A stretch of DNA of 64,000 nt from Nematostella vectensis (lineage: Eukaryota; Cnidaria; Anthozoa; Actiniaria; Edwardsiidae), in contig NC_064042.1 of NCBI RefSeq assembly GCF_932526225.1, positions 2,525,001 to 2,589,000 of the forward strand. The letters run 5' to 3'. The notes beneath the pieces were generated by a model. It was not told the origin of the DNA. It saw nothing but the letters and a program-made list of their open reading frames with translations, and did not search any database. Position numbers and translations under genes: made by a program. Of this stretch, positions 46,545 through 57,567 are shown piece by piece. Position 1 is the stretch's first letter, and the number at the start of each line of letters is the position of its first letter.

Positions 46545-47189
46545 AGTCTGCATGGCTTCAAATCATGAAGAGATGACACAGAAACCTTTTCTAGGCCTGC
46601 AGATCATTCAAACGCAGTAAAATAAAAGAGTAAAAGTAAACGAATACACAATTTGTTCCCTTTGCTATCAGAGACGCTCAAACGGCAGGGCCAAGAAACA
46701 GAAGATATGGCGCACATACTTTCTTGTAGATATCTGCAACAGGAGGCAGCGCCTAAATGAATACAGGGCTGTTCTATTGTCGTGTTATTTATAAGCCACT
46801 AGAAATGCGCCACGATTTGATCGTTCTTAAAATTCTCCCTATCTAATTAAACATACAACGGTAAATAATCACGTGCTCGGTGAGCGCCAAAGTGCGCGAG
46901 AACAAAAACGCGCGAAAAACACGTGCGAAAAACACGCGCCAAAAACTAGCACAAAAAATAGGAACGCTTTGCAAATAAATGTTTTGTAATGGTGGCCTTC
47001 CACATAATTCGATTGTAAACTGTAGGTGGTTGAATAAACTATTATCATAATTATTATTAGGGGGGAATTTCAATTGCCAACTGACCTTAATCTAGAGTCT
47101 CCTTCGAAGCCAATCGTTTCCACTCATCGTCACGTGCTCTGTGTACTTTTCGATTCTAGGGTTAAAGTTAAAGTTAGCGCTCATCATTC

Positions 47190-47690
47190 ACTCATTATAT
47201 GTTAAATTCAGGCGCTCATTCGTTTATCTCAAATGTGCGCACGTTTTATGACGTGCGTTTATTTTAAATTGTGCGCTCGTTTTATGGTATCCGTTTATTT
47301 GAAAATGTGCGCTCGTTTTATGACGTGCGTTTATTTGAATGAAATTGTGCGCTCATTTGTCGGTTTCTGTTTATTTGAAATTGTGCGCTCGTTTTATGAC
47401 GATCGTTTATTTGAAATTGTGCGATTGTTTTATGGTTTCCGTTTATTTGAAAATGTGCGCTCGTCTTATGATGTGCGTTTATTTGAAATTGTGCGATTGT
47501 TTTATGGTTTCCGTTTATTTGAAATTGTGCGTTCGTTTTATGACGTGCGTCTATTTGTATTTGTGCGCTTGTTTTATAGTTTCCGTTTATTTGAAATTGT
47601 GCGCTTGTTTAATGGTGTCCATTTATTTGAAATTATGCACTTGTTTTATGGTGTGCGTTAATTTGAAATTGAGCTCTCATGTTTATACAG
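47190..47690 (+). repeat. Degenerate 36-bp minisatellite
   Basis: About 13 diverged copies of CGTTTATTTGAAATTGTGCG then CTCGTTTTATGACGTG. Two frames stay open for about 142 codons only because the period is a multiple of three. It is much older, by divergence, than the arrays in IQCG. Confidence 0.88.
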
Positions 47691-47699
47691 ATGTGTTCT

Positions 47700-48870
47700 C
47701 ATGTTTGGGAGCGTATTTATTATTTGAACTTGTTTACTTATTTCAAGGTAGATGTTTATCCGAAATGGAATAAGTTCCATCAGCACTGTACACTTATTCA
47801 GACATATTCAAAGATACGCAAAACAAGTGAACTATTCTAAGTACGGGTGCTATTTCGGGGATTAAGCATGTATACATGATAGCATACCCTTATTTTTTTA
47901 TGCATACTAAATGTAAAACTGTAGCTAAAGATGCCAGTATATAACGGAGTGTACTTTTGGGCAGTTGCTTATTTAATTTCAGCCTTTACAGCTAAACAGA
48001 ATCAAATGACAGAATCAAATTTGACTCATATAAATCTAGCCAAAAGAAAGATAAGTAGGTAAGTAGATTGGAATATTAGAGTGTCAATGCAAACAATCTT
48101 TGTGGGCTTGTTTGAATCTTGAGTCTGTAAGTCAAATGTATAATTAAGTAAGTCACTTATAGGTCTTATACTTATCTTTATCTACTTTTCAGGATATACT
48201 TTGTTAAACGCAATAATAGTATTTAAAAATGTATATTTGATATATCATTTGAATAAAATAACTCTGACTGCAAGAAAATATACATTAACAATGAAAAAGT
48301 AAATTATAAAAAAGCAAAAAATACGAAATTGCTTTACTTTATTTTTGTGGACTTTTCCTAAAATCTGTATTTCCCGGAGAACTTTACCACAGGCATCCCT
48401 CTTTTCCGGGGGCCACAAACAGTGGCTAAGAATCTTGCGTGACGGCCGACATGTAACGCAACTCACAACGTGGTACCGATTTTTATCAATAAAAACACCA
48501 AAAGACACAGCGTTAAACATAGCTAATCTATGTTTAGCTAAAATATCTCAAAATTCCATGTTTAATATTGACACAAACTCAGAGTATGCAAGTGATAAAA
48601 GCCATTATTACTTAACTTCAAAAACACGAGTGGATCCAAACAAAACTGCCGGCAAAAATGACTGGGATTTACAAGAGCGTTTCTCACGAAAAATACCTTT
48701 CTAAGAATTTTCTAACAAAAATTCTACCTCATACCTACCTTCAAAATATAAGACCCAGTCTTCCAGAGGCATCTAGGATTTCCTAGGGACATGGTTTATG
48801 CTTATAAAAATTGTTTCGTGGTGAGAACGCTACAACAAAGAAACGTTTGCTCCAAAGCGACGCTAGCGCC
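47700..48870. other. AT-rich intergenic region
   Basis: No convincing exon. A 119-codon open frame at 48345-48704 has no homology I recognise and no splice or promoter support. Confidence 0.35.
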
Positions 48871-48871
48871 A

Positions 48872-48899
48872 TGACGTCACGTAATCCATTGTGACGTCA
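48872..48899. promoter_or_regulatory. Two CRE (TGACGTCA) sites upstream of the 49041 gene
   Basis: The full palindromic CREB/ATF site TGACGTCA occurs at 48872-48879 and again at 48892-48899, 20 bp apart (two helical turns) and about 150 bp before the start codon. Confidence 0.7.
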
Positions 48900-49040
48900 T
48901 AACTGTACAGGCCTGGGACCGATATTCTGAGCCCGTGGAAAGAAACGATAGCGGTGTTGCGCTTGACAGCTGCAGGCTTCAAAGTTCTGTACACTTTGTT
49001 CGGAATGTTGAGTTCGATTATTTAGCGTTTTTCTTCAACA

Positions 49041-52000
49041 ATGAACTTAGATCTGGGCAGTATTTCAAAGCCGTTGTGTTACCCCTTAGCTTACGATCCA
49101 TCTTTTAAGGGTATGCTTTGAATTTCGTGTGTTTTTACGTAAATTTGTTATGCTTCCTGTTGATACATTTGCCATTGTTTTGGTTTTTACTGTAGATGTT
49201 TGTTGTTTTATTGTGTGTCTTGCAGTGGAAGTGCGACTTCATGAACCCCTGTGGAAGGTGCAGTTTTCTCCAGATGATGTTGCGCTTGAGCTCCTTACTT
49301 TGTGCTCGCAACTGGAAGCACTGTGTAGGAGAGAATACTCGGTATAGGCTTTGATGTTGTGTGTTGTCGATGTTTAACTTTTAATATAAGCTTAAATTAA
49401 CTTAAGTAAGTAAGTAAATATAACTTACTTAAACTTTAACTTGTCCTCTATCTTTACTCAAATAGAAGCGTGCATTTTAACGTGCTGTATTTATCAGTCA
49501 ACTATCATATAGCAAGCACTGCTATATGATAGCTTTTGATTGACACAAAGACACAAAATCTTGCGGAATATTTTATTCCCTTGTGTGTTAAACCTTGCAG
49601 ACTTCCACAGGAAAGGTAGACAGTGCCCATAAAGTAGAATACCAGAGCAAATTTGAGCCAAAAGGTGAGTTATATTTGCATAACGATTAAAGGAAATATC
49701 AATTTTCTAGTCAGGGTATAGCCAAGGGCCTATATACAGGCTTCCTACAAAAAGTCTAAGCATCACTCCGCTGTCATGCCTCAATCTCTGCATATGACAC
49801 TCACTCAAGGATACAATGACAAGAATGTTTGATTTTATTTGTTTCTTAAATGATGAAAGCAAATCTAAACACCATAGAAGCCCCCCTTAAGAACATGGAG
49901 TTGACAGAGTTGTTATTTTAATAGCTAAGGTACTGATTGAAAAAATGAGGGAAATGCTTCACTTCCTTCCTGTGCCAAGACCAAACATTAGGGTAGGTAA
50001 AGTTTTCAGAGTTCAATTTTTGTGCTTACTCAAGTAAGCAAGAATTTGTGAAGAACACCTTTACACAGCTTAAAAAAAATGTCATGTTTCTTCTTCATTC
50101 ATATTCTCTGTTTGAATTTCGGTAAGTTAGTAAAAATAATGTTGTAAGCTGTATTTAAAGCTTTGTTTAAGATCTTATTGCAGAATTTGTGCTTTTTTTA
50201 CTGCCATTTCCAATGCCAAAGTATCCATCTAAATAGGTATTGTTATGTTCCTAGGAGTACATTCGCCAAACAGGGCTGAGCATGTTATTCCCAAAGGTTA
50301 CTTCCTATCTGAACAACCCTGAGAGGCCAGCATTCCTGAACCAGAAGTCTGCTATGGACGGTAAGCACTACTTTTATGTATTAGACATTATGATTGCTTG
50401 GTATGGTCTTTGTATCTGTCACAACCAAATGTGATGTTTCGGCACAGTGAATATCGCTATACCATTATCATTATCAATATAATACTCAAATTGTGTTTTC
50501 CCTAAGCTGTATTTTCCAAAACAGCCGTTATTGTTTTAGCAGTACAATGTTTTTAATAAGTGTAGACTTGGTGAACCTTGTTGAACATTGATCATGCACA
50601 TAAGACAATTGCTTTATGATTTTCTCAACAGGCTATTTCCACCAGTTTGCCATGCTAAACCAAATGGTCACACTATGCCATCAGCTAAACAGTGACGCCT
50701 TCAACCTCACTAACCACAAGTATATAGCGCATCAGGTGGCTTTATTATATGTAAGTAGCCCCCCCCCCCCTCCCCATACATTCCAGACCTAAAAACAGTT
50801 GATATGGTAACCTTTACTAAGGAACAGACCATTAGAAATTTGGAATACATGCAAGTTTCTTCTGGTTTCGAGAAAATATTTTCTTGGTAGAGTTTGAGCA
50901 GGCTATTATTTCTTGTAAGTGTACCTGTTTTATTTTCTTTGCTTCGCCCATGCACCAATTGTTTTCTAACATTTAGGGTCTGCTTGTTATTTTTTTTTTC
51001 TCTGGAGTCTTCTTCGTCATCTTTAAATACGCTCAAATAGCTTACAAATGCCAAACCTTTGCGATATACCGCGAATCTATTGTGAACTATCTATCAAATC
51101 AAATCAAACCACCATTACACATACATCAACAAATTTGACAAACGCAGAATCAAGGATTGTTAGTAAGCTTGCTATAACCGAAAAAATAAGACAAGAGAGG
51201 TGTTTACAATCGTGTTTATCAAAGTAACGCCATGTTTAAGTACAAGGATGAGTACAAACATTACTTCTTTTTTTATTTTTCCTCCAAGGAAGTATCAGAC
51301 TTATACGTATTTTATAATATTAAGCTTAATATTCACTATTTTAGGATATAAAACTCACCAGTTTTTCGATTGCTATTCTCAGACATGGTAGTCAAAGACA
51401 TATTTATTTGGATTGATTGCTTTACTCACTCTCAGACATTTCAATGAACCTTTATTCACAGAAGTATTGGTGAGTCCTTAACTATAGTAAAATCCAAGAG
51501 ATAGTTAACAGAATTTTTATCAGGAGTCTAAAGTGATTAAAATTGAGTTTAAACAATTTTTAAAGTTACAGTTAAAAATATCAATATAAGTATCTACTGC
51601 ATTAACTAATTATTCAAAATGTAAAATTATTTGAAGTAGCAAGCAAACGATTTTCATCTAATTTTACATCAAGTCAAAATATTGAAAGAAAAATTGGCAA
51701 ACAGCCATTGTACTACTGCATTTATGATAAACCAAATGATACTGTTAGAATTGTCATCAAGTTTATCCATACAAAGTGTTAGTTATTAATAAACAGATAT
51801 TTCAATAATTTTTGTGTCTAACTTACGTACATAGTTGTTTCATTACCTTACAATATATATATACGATGCAATTTAACTTCAATGTCATTAAAATCAACAG
51901 CTTATTTTTTTTCTCTTGAACATTTAAACAAGTCCAGTTAAGTAATATTGTCTTATGGTAACTAAATAAAAACTATAGATAATTACTAAATTGAATTCAT

Positions 52001-53684
52001 TTCAAGGACATACTGTAACCACTCCATATTGTCAACTTACTGTACATTAGCAAAGTCTAAGTAAATCAGTTTTAACAAAATAAATAAGTTTACATTTTAA
52101 GACCAAGGTACTTCAGAGTTAATTCATGCCCAAGTAGTGGGTAGTTAGTATGTATAGGGTATTAATAGGACATTTGAATTTTTTTAAATAATTATCTTAG
52201 TGACAGGATAACAATAGTGTGTTAGTTGTAATGAAAGACATTTCCTTTAATCAACATGAGACATGTACCCCTCCATATAGTGGAGGGGTACATAAGTAAA
52301 TATGGATTGTGGATATACTAAAGTAAAGTTTTTCATATGAGGGTAAGCTTATCTCTGCAATAGAACCCCAACAGCTTAGATATATTCTAATCAAACTTAG
52401 TAACAGTAGCAGTGATCATTCAAAGTATCACTAACATCTTATGAATTTACTATTGCCTTCTACACATCAAAAAAATCTTATTCGAGAAATCTTATTCAAG
52501 AGAATCCCAAGTTCACGCAGTCATGCGTCTAGTTTCTGGTAATCCTGTACCTCCAACCAAATTTCTAATTGCCCATCCCTAACTACAAGTTAATCACACA
52601 TTATTTTACCTTGTGATAAGTAAGTCCCCCCTTTCCCCCAACTACCCCATACCCAGCAGACATTAGAACAGTGATGCAGTCAACCTTGCTAACCACATGG
52701 ACATAGCACATCAGGTTACCCTTCCCCCTCACCCCTCCACCCAAAACCCCCCAACCCCCAAGATACACAATGGACACAATAGACTCTATGTTGAATAGCC
52801 AACATAATTGGCTGGGCTTTTTTTTTCTTGAAAATTTTTCACCAGATTTTAGTAGAAATAATGAAACCCTGTATCATCTTGTATAATATATTACAACATG
52901 ACAGCCTGATTTCTGTATTTCTGTTGAACTTTAGCAATTATTGCCTTTGGTACTTTGTTTCTATTTGACAGCAAGCAGTGAATCAAGGAGGAAGCTCCAT
53001 GGCAGACTACAAGAAGGCAATCGAAGACAATTTCAAGCCACTGAAAGCTAGTCTTCATGTCACTGACAAGGATGCTGTCCCAAAGTTGCCACAGAATCAG
53101 AAAGAGTGGTATGTGACAAATTGTTAGCGTCAGGTAGAGAACAAACAGATACCTATCCTGGACCACCAGCATGTGTCTTTACTTTTTGGTTATGGCAATG
53201 ATGCCAAAGCAGTGTGCTGGTTGAGTTTTTTAGCATTTTGTACAGTTAACATGTTTTGTTCATGTGGGATCTTTCCCTAAATGGACGAAAAAAGACAAGT
53301 AGTTGTACAAGACCCATGTGAACAATATGAAAAATTCTGATGGTTGCTTGCAAATTTTTCTGGTTTCTGGTACAGATTTTCAGTAATTAGAAATTCGACC
53401 TCAGCATCATTTAGAAGGGGCCTGATAATGTGTGATTTTGTTTTCCTTTGTTTCTCTATACACACATGCCCTCTCGATTTGGAAGCAGGCGTTGTTTTGG
53501 GGTGTTCAGACAATGATCTTAGAACCCAGATAAAAGCCTTTAATATTTATTCTTATAATATGTTTCCTTTTGCAGGATTAGCACCATCACATCATCTATT
53601 CTAGACCAGGTGTCATCCCTCCCTCAGTGCTTCACAGCTCCTCTCATGTCAACCATGGTATTTGTAGAGCAACACAGGCAGTGA
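49041..53684 (+). CDS. Conserved-looking 262-residue protein of unknown function, eight exons
   Basis: Exons: 49041-49110, 49226-49341, 49601-49664, 49925-49992, 50255-50360, 50632-50750, 52972-53108 and 53576-53684. All junctions are GT-AG and in phase; the total is 789 nt. The protein starts MNLDLGSISKPLCYPLAYDP. The middle looks helical and strongly gene-like: VLIEKMREMLHFLPVPRPNI, then EYIRQTGLSMLFPKVTSYL and YFHQFAMLNQMVTLCHQLNS. It ends in SSLPQCFTAPLMSTMVFVEQ. There is no signal peptide or membrane segment, so it is probably cytosolic or nuclear. I do not recognise the family and assign no function. Intron 6 is 2.2 kb and AT-rich. The distal AATAAA at 54175-54180 is a possible poly(A) signal. 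The paired CRE sites sit in its promoter. Confidence 0.85.
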
Positions 53685-54248
53685 GGCAATAATATGAGCC
53701 ACAGTTGTATCACAGGTTTACATGAAGTATGGTAGCCAAAGGGGGAGCTTTTTGTAGTTTTATAAAGATTTGTATGGTTGCTGTTTTTGCCTGAAGCACT
53801 ATACAAAAGGAACGTTTTTGTTGATCATGAACAATATTGTCATCATTATCATGCCAGCACCTCCTTCTACCGTCTCTTTCTATTTTTTGGAGTTTCAAGA
53901 TACAAATAATCACACCTAATGACTTCCAGCTGTTTGAAGTGAATGAAGTTGCACACTAATGTCTTGCAACGTGATCGTGATTGTGGTTATAGGTACATAG
54001 ACCTTGTAAATATGTAAGGTGGGGTGCAAAGAAATCTGATTCGTAATATTTAAATATTAATTGTTCATTTTCACAGAAAAAAAGAAGCGTGATTTTATTT
54101 TATTGTAGCCAAATAAGGTTAGTTTATTGTAATCTATGATTCAAAGTTGGATTTATTTAATCAGGTATATTCACAATAAATAGACTAAGAAAATAATGAA
54201 AATATGTATTGTCTATTATTTGTAGAGCGTTTTGCATATGCTGACCCC
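53685..54248. other. Probable 3' UTR and downstream sequence
   Basis: AT-rich, without coding signal. AATAAA at 54175-54180 is a candidate poly(A) signal for the gene ending at 53684. Confidence 0.4.
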
Positions 54249-54413
54249 CTCCCCCCTGTATTTTCCTTTTCATCGTCATCATCCTACGGCCTCAGCCAAG
54301 ACTACTCGCACAACAGTTTGCCACACTTGCAGGTCCCCCCCTGTATTTTCCTTTTCATCGTCATCATCCTACGGCCTCGGCCAAGACTCTCACAACAGTT
54401 TGCCCTTCTTGCA
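54249..54413 (+). repeat. Two-copy 87-bp direct repeat
   Basis: CCCCCTGTATTTTCCTTTTC and about 65 following bases (to TCATCATCCTACGGCCTC and ACAACAGTTTGCC) appear twice in tandem with a few changes. Confidence 0.85.
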
Positions 54414-54888
54414 GGGGCGGAGCTCCAAAAAGGGGGGGGGGGCGAAGCAAGGGTTTCAAGAAAGGAGGGCCGGATTCATTGTTCTTCCGTGGAATTCGTT
54501 ATATTTCTTGTTATTTTTAAGCCAAATATCTGAAAATAGGGGGGACCAGTGCCCGCTCGGCCCAGCCCTAGATCCGCCCATGACTTGGCGATCGGCCATG
54601 GCAGATGGCAGGCCCTGCTGCGGGATCCCCGTGTCCCTTGATATAGTGGCAGAGGAGGTCAGCTTGCGAGATCTAACGGGGCCTAGGCCGGTGTTCCACA
54701 GGATTAGAAGGGAGATAGCCTCGTCTTTCGCCCGAAAGCAGTGTCTAACGAAAGTTAGCTTCCTTTGCATGATTTTTTTTCCTTTTACTAGAGACATTTA
54801 GCATCGCGTTTTCAGAGTCAACGGCAAACCGCGGTTAGCCGTTACCGGTTTGCGGTTTGACGTACTGTCGAGAACGTAGTATAGCACA

Positions 54889-54919
54889 TTTGGCGGGAAA
54901 TGTGTCATTTGGCGGGAAA
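54889..54919 (+). promoter_or_regulatory. Pair of consensus E2F sites
   Basis: TTTGGCGGGAAA occurs at 54889-54900 and again at 54908-54919, starts 19 bp apart. No gene clearly starts beside them. An inverted repeat (GCAAACCG...CGGTTTGC) lies about 50 bp upstream and a CACGTG box about 240 bp downstream. Confidence 0.55.
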
Positions 54920-55805
54920 AAGTGCAAAACATGTGCTCGACTTCAACGAGCCAAAAATATTAGTAATTGTGCAAATTGTAAATGAAAATATATAATTTCA
55001 AGAGTCAAATGATTAAGAACACTAATTCATGATCTCAAACGTGAGCTTATAGAAAATTTGAGGGGGAAACTGCTGAGGTAAATCACTTACCGCTAGACGG
55101 TGCTCCTGAGGTCAAAACGCAAACCGAAGACTGCAAACTTGACCGCAAGCCTTGTCACGTGACACCCAGAGGTTTGACGTTTGACGTTTCCGAGAAAAAA
55201 CCCGGTGCTAAATGTCTGATGTGATGCGCTTACAAATATTGCTTTACGATGACCCCCTCTTATCCTTTATTTTATTTTTACTTTCTGATGTGTTATGCAT
55301 ACAAATATTGTATTATTGTTACGGAGAAACTCGTTTAAAAAGGGCCAATGCTATGAGTGTGACGGCCCTACTACCTTTGCTTTATCTCCGACTATTAAAA
55401 TTTGTTAAAATAGACTCAGAGAGCTACAAAAGAAATACCTTTTTAAAAGCATTGATAAATCCGTTGTTGGCGTTGCCGCTACCAATGAGTTTTAACCCCT
55501 TAGACGCTTCTACGGGGACTACTTGAGGAATGTTGTGGCAATACAGGAGCTCCTATCTTTTAGATGCTACTTGTGGCAAGGTTTTACAACCTTACGATAA
55601 ATATGTCATTATGACGTTATATTTGCTCCGCGCGCGCGTCCTCGATCTTCGTGCACACGCAGGTATAGCCCTCCTCACATTAAGCATCACCGATGATGAA
55701 AAAGTTTTCATTAGAACAGTACAAACAAAAAAAAATTCACGAGTCTTTGACGTATGCAGTCTAATTCCTTCCCAGTAAACACTACAACCGGTCTTGTATG
55801 CGGAA

Positions 55806-55980
55806 TTAAGGCCTTCCAGGCGGTACAACTGTTACTCTCTCGCCATTGCTGTCTTCCAGAGCTCGGTACCAGACCCTGTACCCGGCCAGCTTGCCGCGCG
55901 TGTGTCCCGCGGGTAACGGGTCCCACGTGACCAATAGGCTGGTCGTGGAAGTTTCAGAGTCAACAAATAAGTAGCACTGG
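55806..55980 (-). pseudogene. Isolated fibronectin type III fragment, antisense
   Basis: On the minus strand this stretch reads VDSETSTTSLLVTWDPLPAG, then TRGKLAGYRVWYRALEDSNG and VTVVPPG, before a stop at 55806-55808. This is the A-to-E strand part of an FN3 domain and closely resembles the FN3 exons of the receptor at 57568 (for example [20 protein letters not shown]). The end of the domain is missing and no donor follows, so it is probably a dead exon copy. It could instead be the last remnant of a neighbouring minus-strand gene. Confidence 0.7.
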
Positions 55981-57146
55981 CGTCACTGCTGGATTAGTTC
56001 TCTTTGTGTAACCTGGGACGAAGATCTTTAGAATGATTAATCTTTTGACTTTTAAGGCAAGATATATACTGTGTTACAAGGCTGGCATGCATTAAAACCA
56101 CGTGGTAGCCTTTTTGCCCGAACTCTGTGCCAAAATGGGGACAATTGCATTTTCATTTCAGATAAACTAAAAGAGTAAAATAAACAAACCATCGTCTTCT
56201 TTTATTGCTTTTAGTCTTTTCTGCAGTTTGCTTTTGTATAAAAGCTAAACAACTAAATGACAAAATCCTGGTAGTCTAGTGATTGGTAGTGATTGGGGGG
56301 GAGGGGGGGGCTGGGGAGTTTTCTTTAAGTTTCTTACTGTCTGCGTCAAATTAATGTTTTATAGGGGACAGTGGCTTCCTTCGTTTCCCTCGTGCTTGTC
56401 ATAGACTGATTCGCAATAGTCCGGCTTATCAGGGGAAATCAAGTCATGGTTTGCTTTGCTTGTAGGCGTATCCTATCGGCCTTGTCCAACGAGTACAAAT
56501 GAATTTGATACTGTGACGTACTTTGCATTACCGACCTTTAAGAGATTAAACATGTCCAACTTCATATACCATCACTACATAGAATGTATAAACAATGCCA
56601 AACACTCTGAGGGGATTTGAAACCTGTTCAAGCCTGCAGCTAGCTGTTTAGGGAAGTTTTGCCAAGGTCGGCGCCAATAAGACTGGTTCGACTATTGTTC
56701 TATGGATGACCCATCTTAGAGGAAGTGGTTTTGACGCTAAGTTATTTGCACAATCGCGGATCTCCACAAGGCGCTTATACTTTGTTATGTTTTTTCATAT
56801 TAAGTTTTCTTTCAACTTTGATGTTTTATTTTGCGCAACTACAATTAGAGTCTTGTTCTCTGTTGTTAATCTGAAAACGTTGAGGCTCCTTAATAACAGC
56901 ACAATAAACTACCTCTGATTTTATATTTGAACAGTCATGCTAGTTTAAAAGACATGGGCACAATACGACAAAACCATCTAATAAAGCAGCTAAAAAAATT
57001 AGAATCAAAATAAACAAAAATAAAAAAATCAGAAGAATATGTTCCAACTCAACTGGCACTGCCGTCAATGGACGTGGTATTTCGCTTATGCTTCTTATCC
57101 AGAACAGTAAATTTCCTTTTTTAATATTTAAAGATGGTGTTAGTGT

Positions 57147-57301
57147 CAGGCGCGTACACAGGGGGGTGCGCAGAGTGCGCCCCCCCCCCCCCACCCTCGG
57201 CTGCCAAAAGGCGGTCATTTCTTCAAATAGTAATACTTCTTTCATATGTTAACTATGACTGCGCACCCCCCCCCCCTCAGCCAATCCTGGATACGCGCCC
57301 G
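57147..57301. mobile_element. Short TIR element (MITE), family 2, copy 2
   Basis: CAGGCGCGTACACAGG at the left and CCTGGATACGCGCCCG at the right, with poly-C runs inside and a perfect 5-bp duplication AGTGT (57142-57146 and 57302-57306). Related to 23271-23437, in the opposite orientation. Confidence 0.8.
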
Positions 57302-57567
57302 AGTGTTACTTCTCTTGGGTAATATTTGCAGGTATGAACAGGTTGTAACATTATCTTACATTATTTTGTTCCATTTTTGTTTGTTTATCATTTTGTATCA
57401 TCGTGGTGAGAACTGGGCGTCGGCACGTCCCGTAAAGCGATACCTCTGAAAGTGAAATGTATGATACATTTGCGAGCAACCTCTACATTATTCAGCATTC
57501 GGGGCTTCGCCCTGCAATAAGCACACGCTCCCTTGTTCTGAAGTGCGGCGTTTCAATTTGCACACAA

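Noticed and set aside
46109-46579. 156-codon minus-strand open frame
   Set aside because: It spans direct repeats and a TAA microsatellite, has a low-complexity poly-Tyr end, and no homology is recognisable.
54456-54801. Overlapping open frames on both strands over a GC-richer patch
   Set aside because: They look like part of an unidentified repeat. Neither frame resembles a known domain.
55212-55526. 104-codon plus-strand open frame with hydrophobic stretches
   Set aside because: AT-rich leucine and isoleucine composition typical of random open sequence. No splice, promoter or family support.
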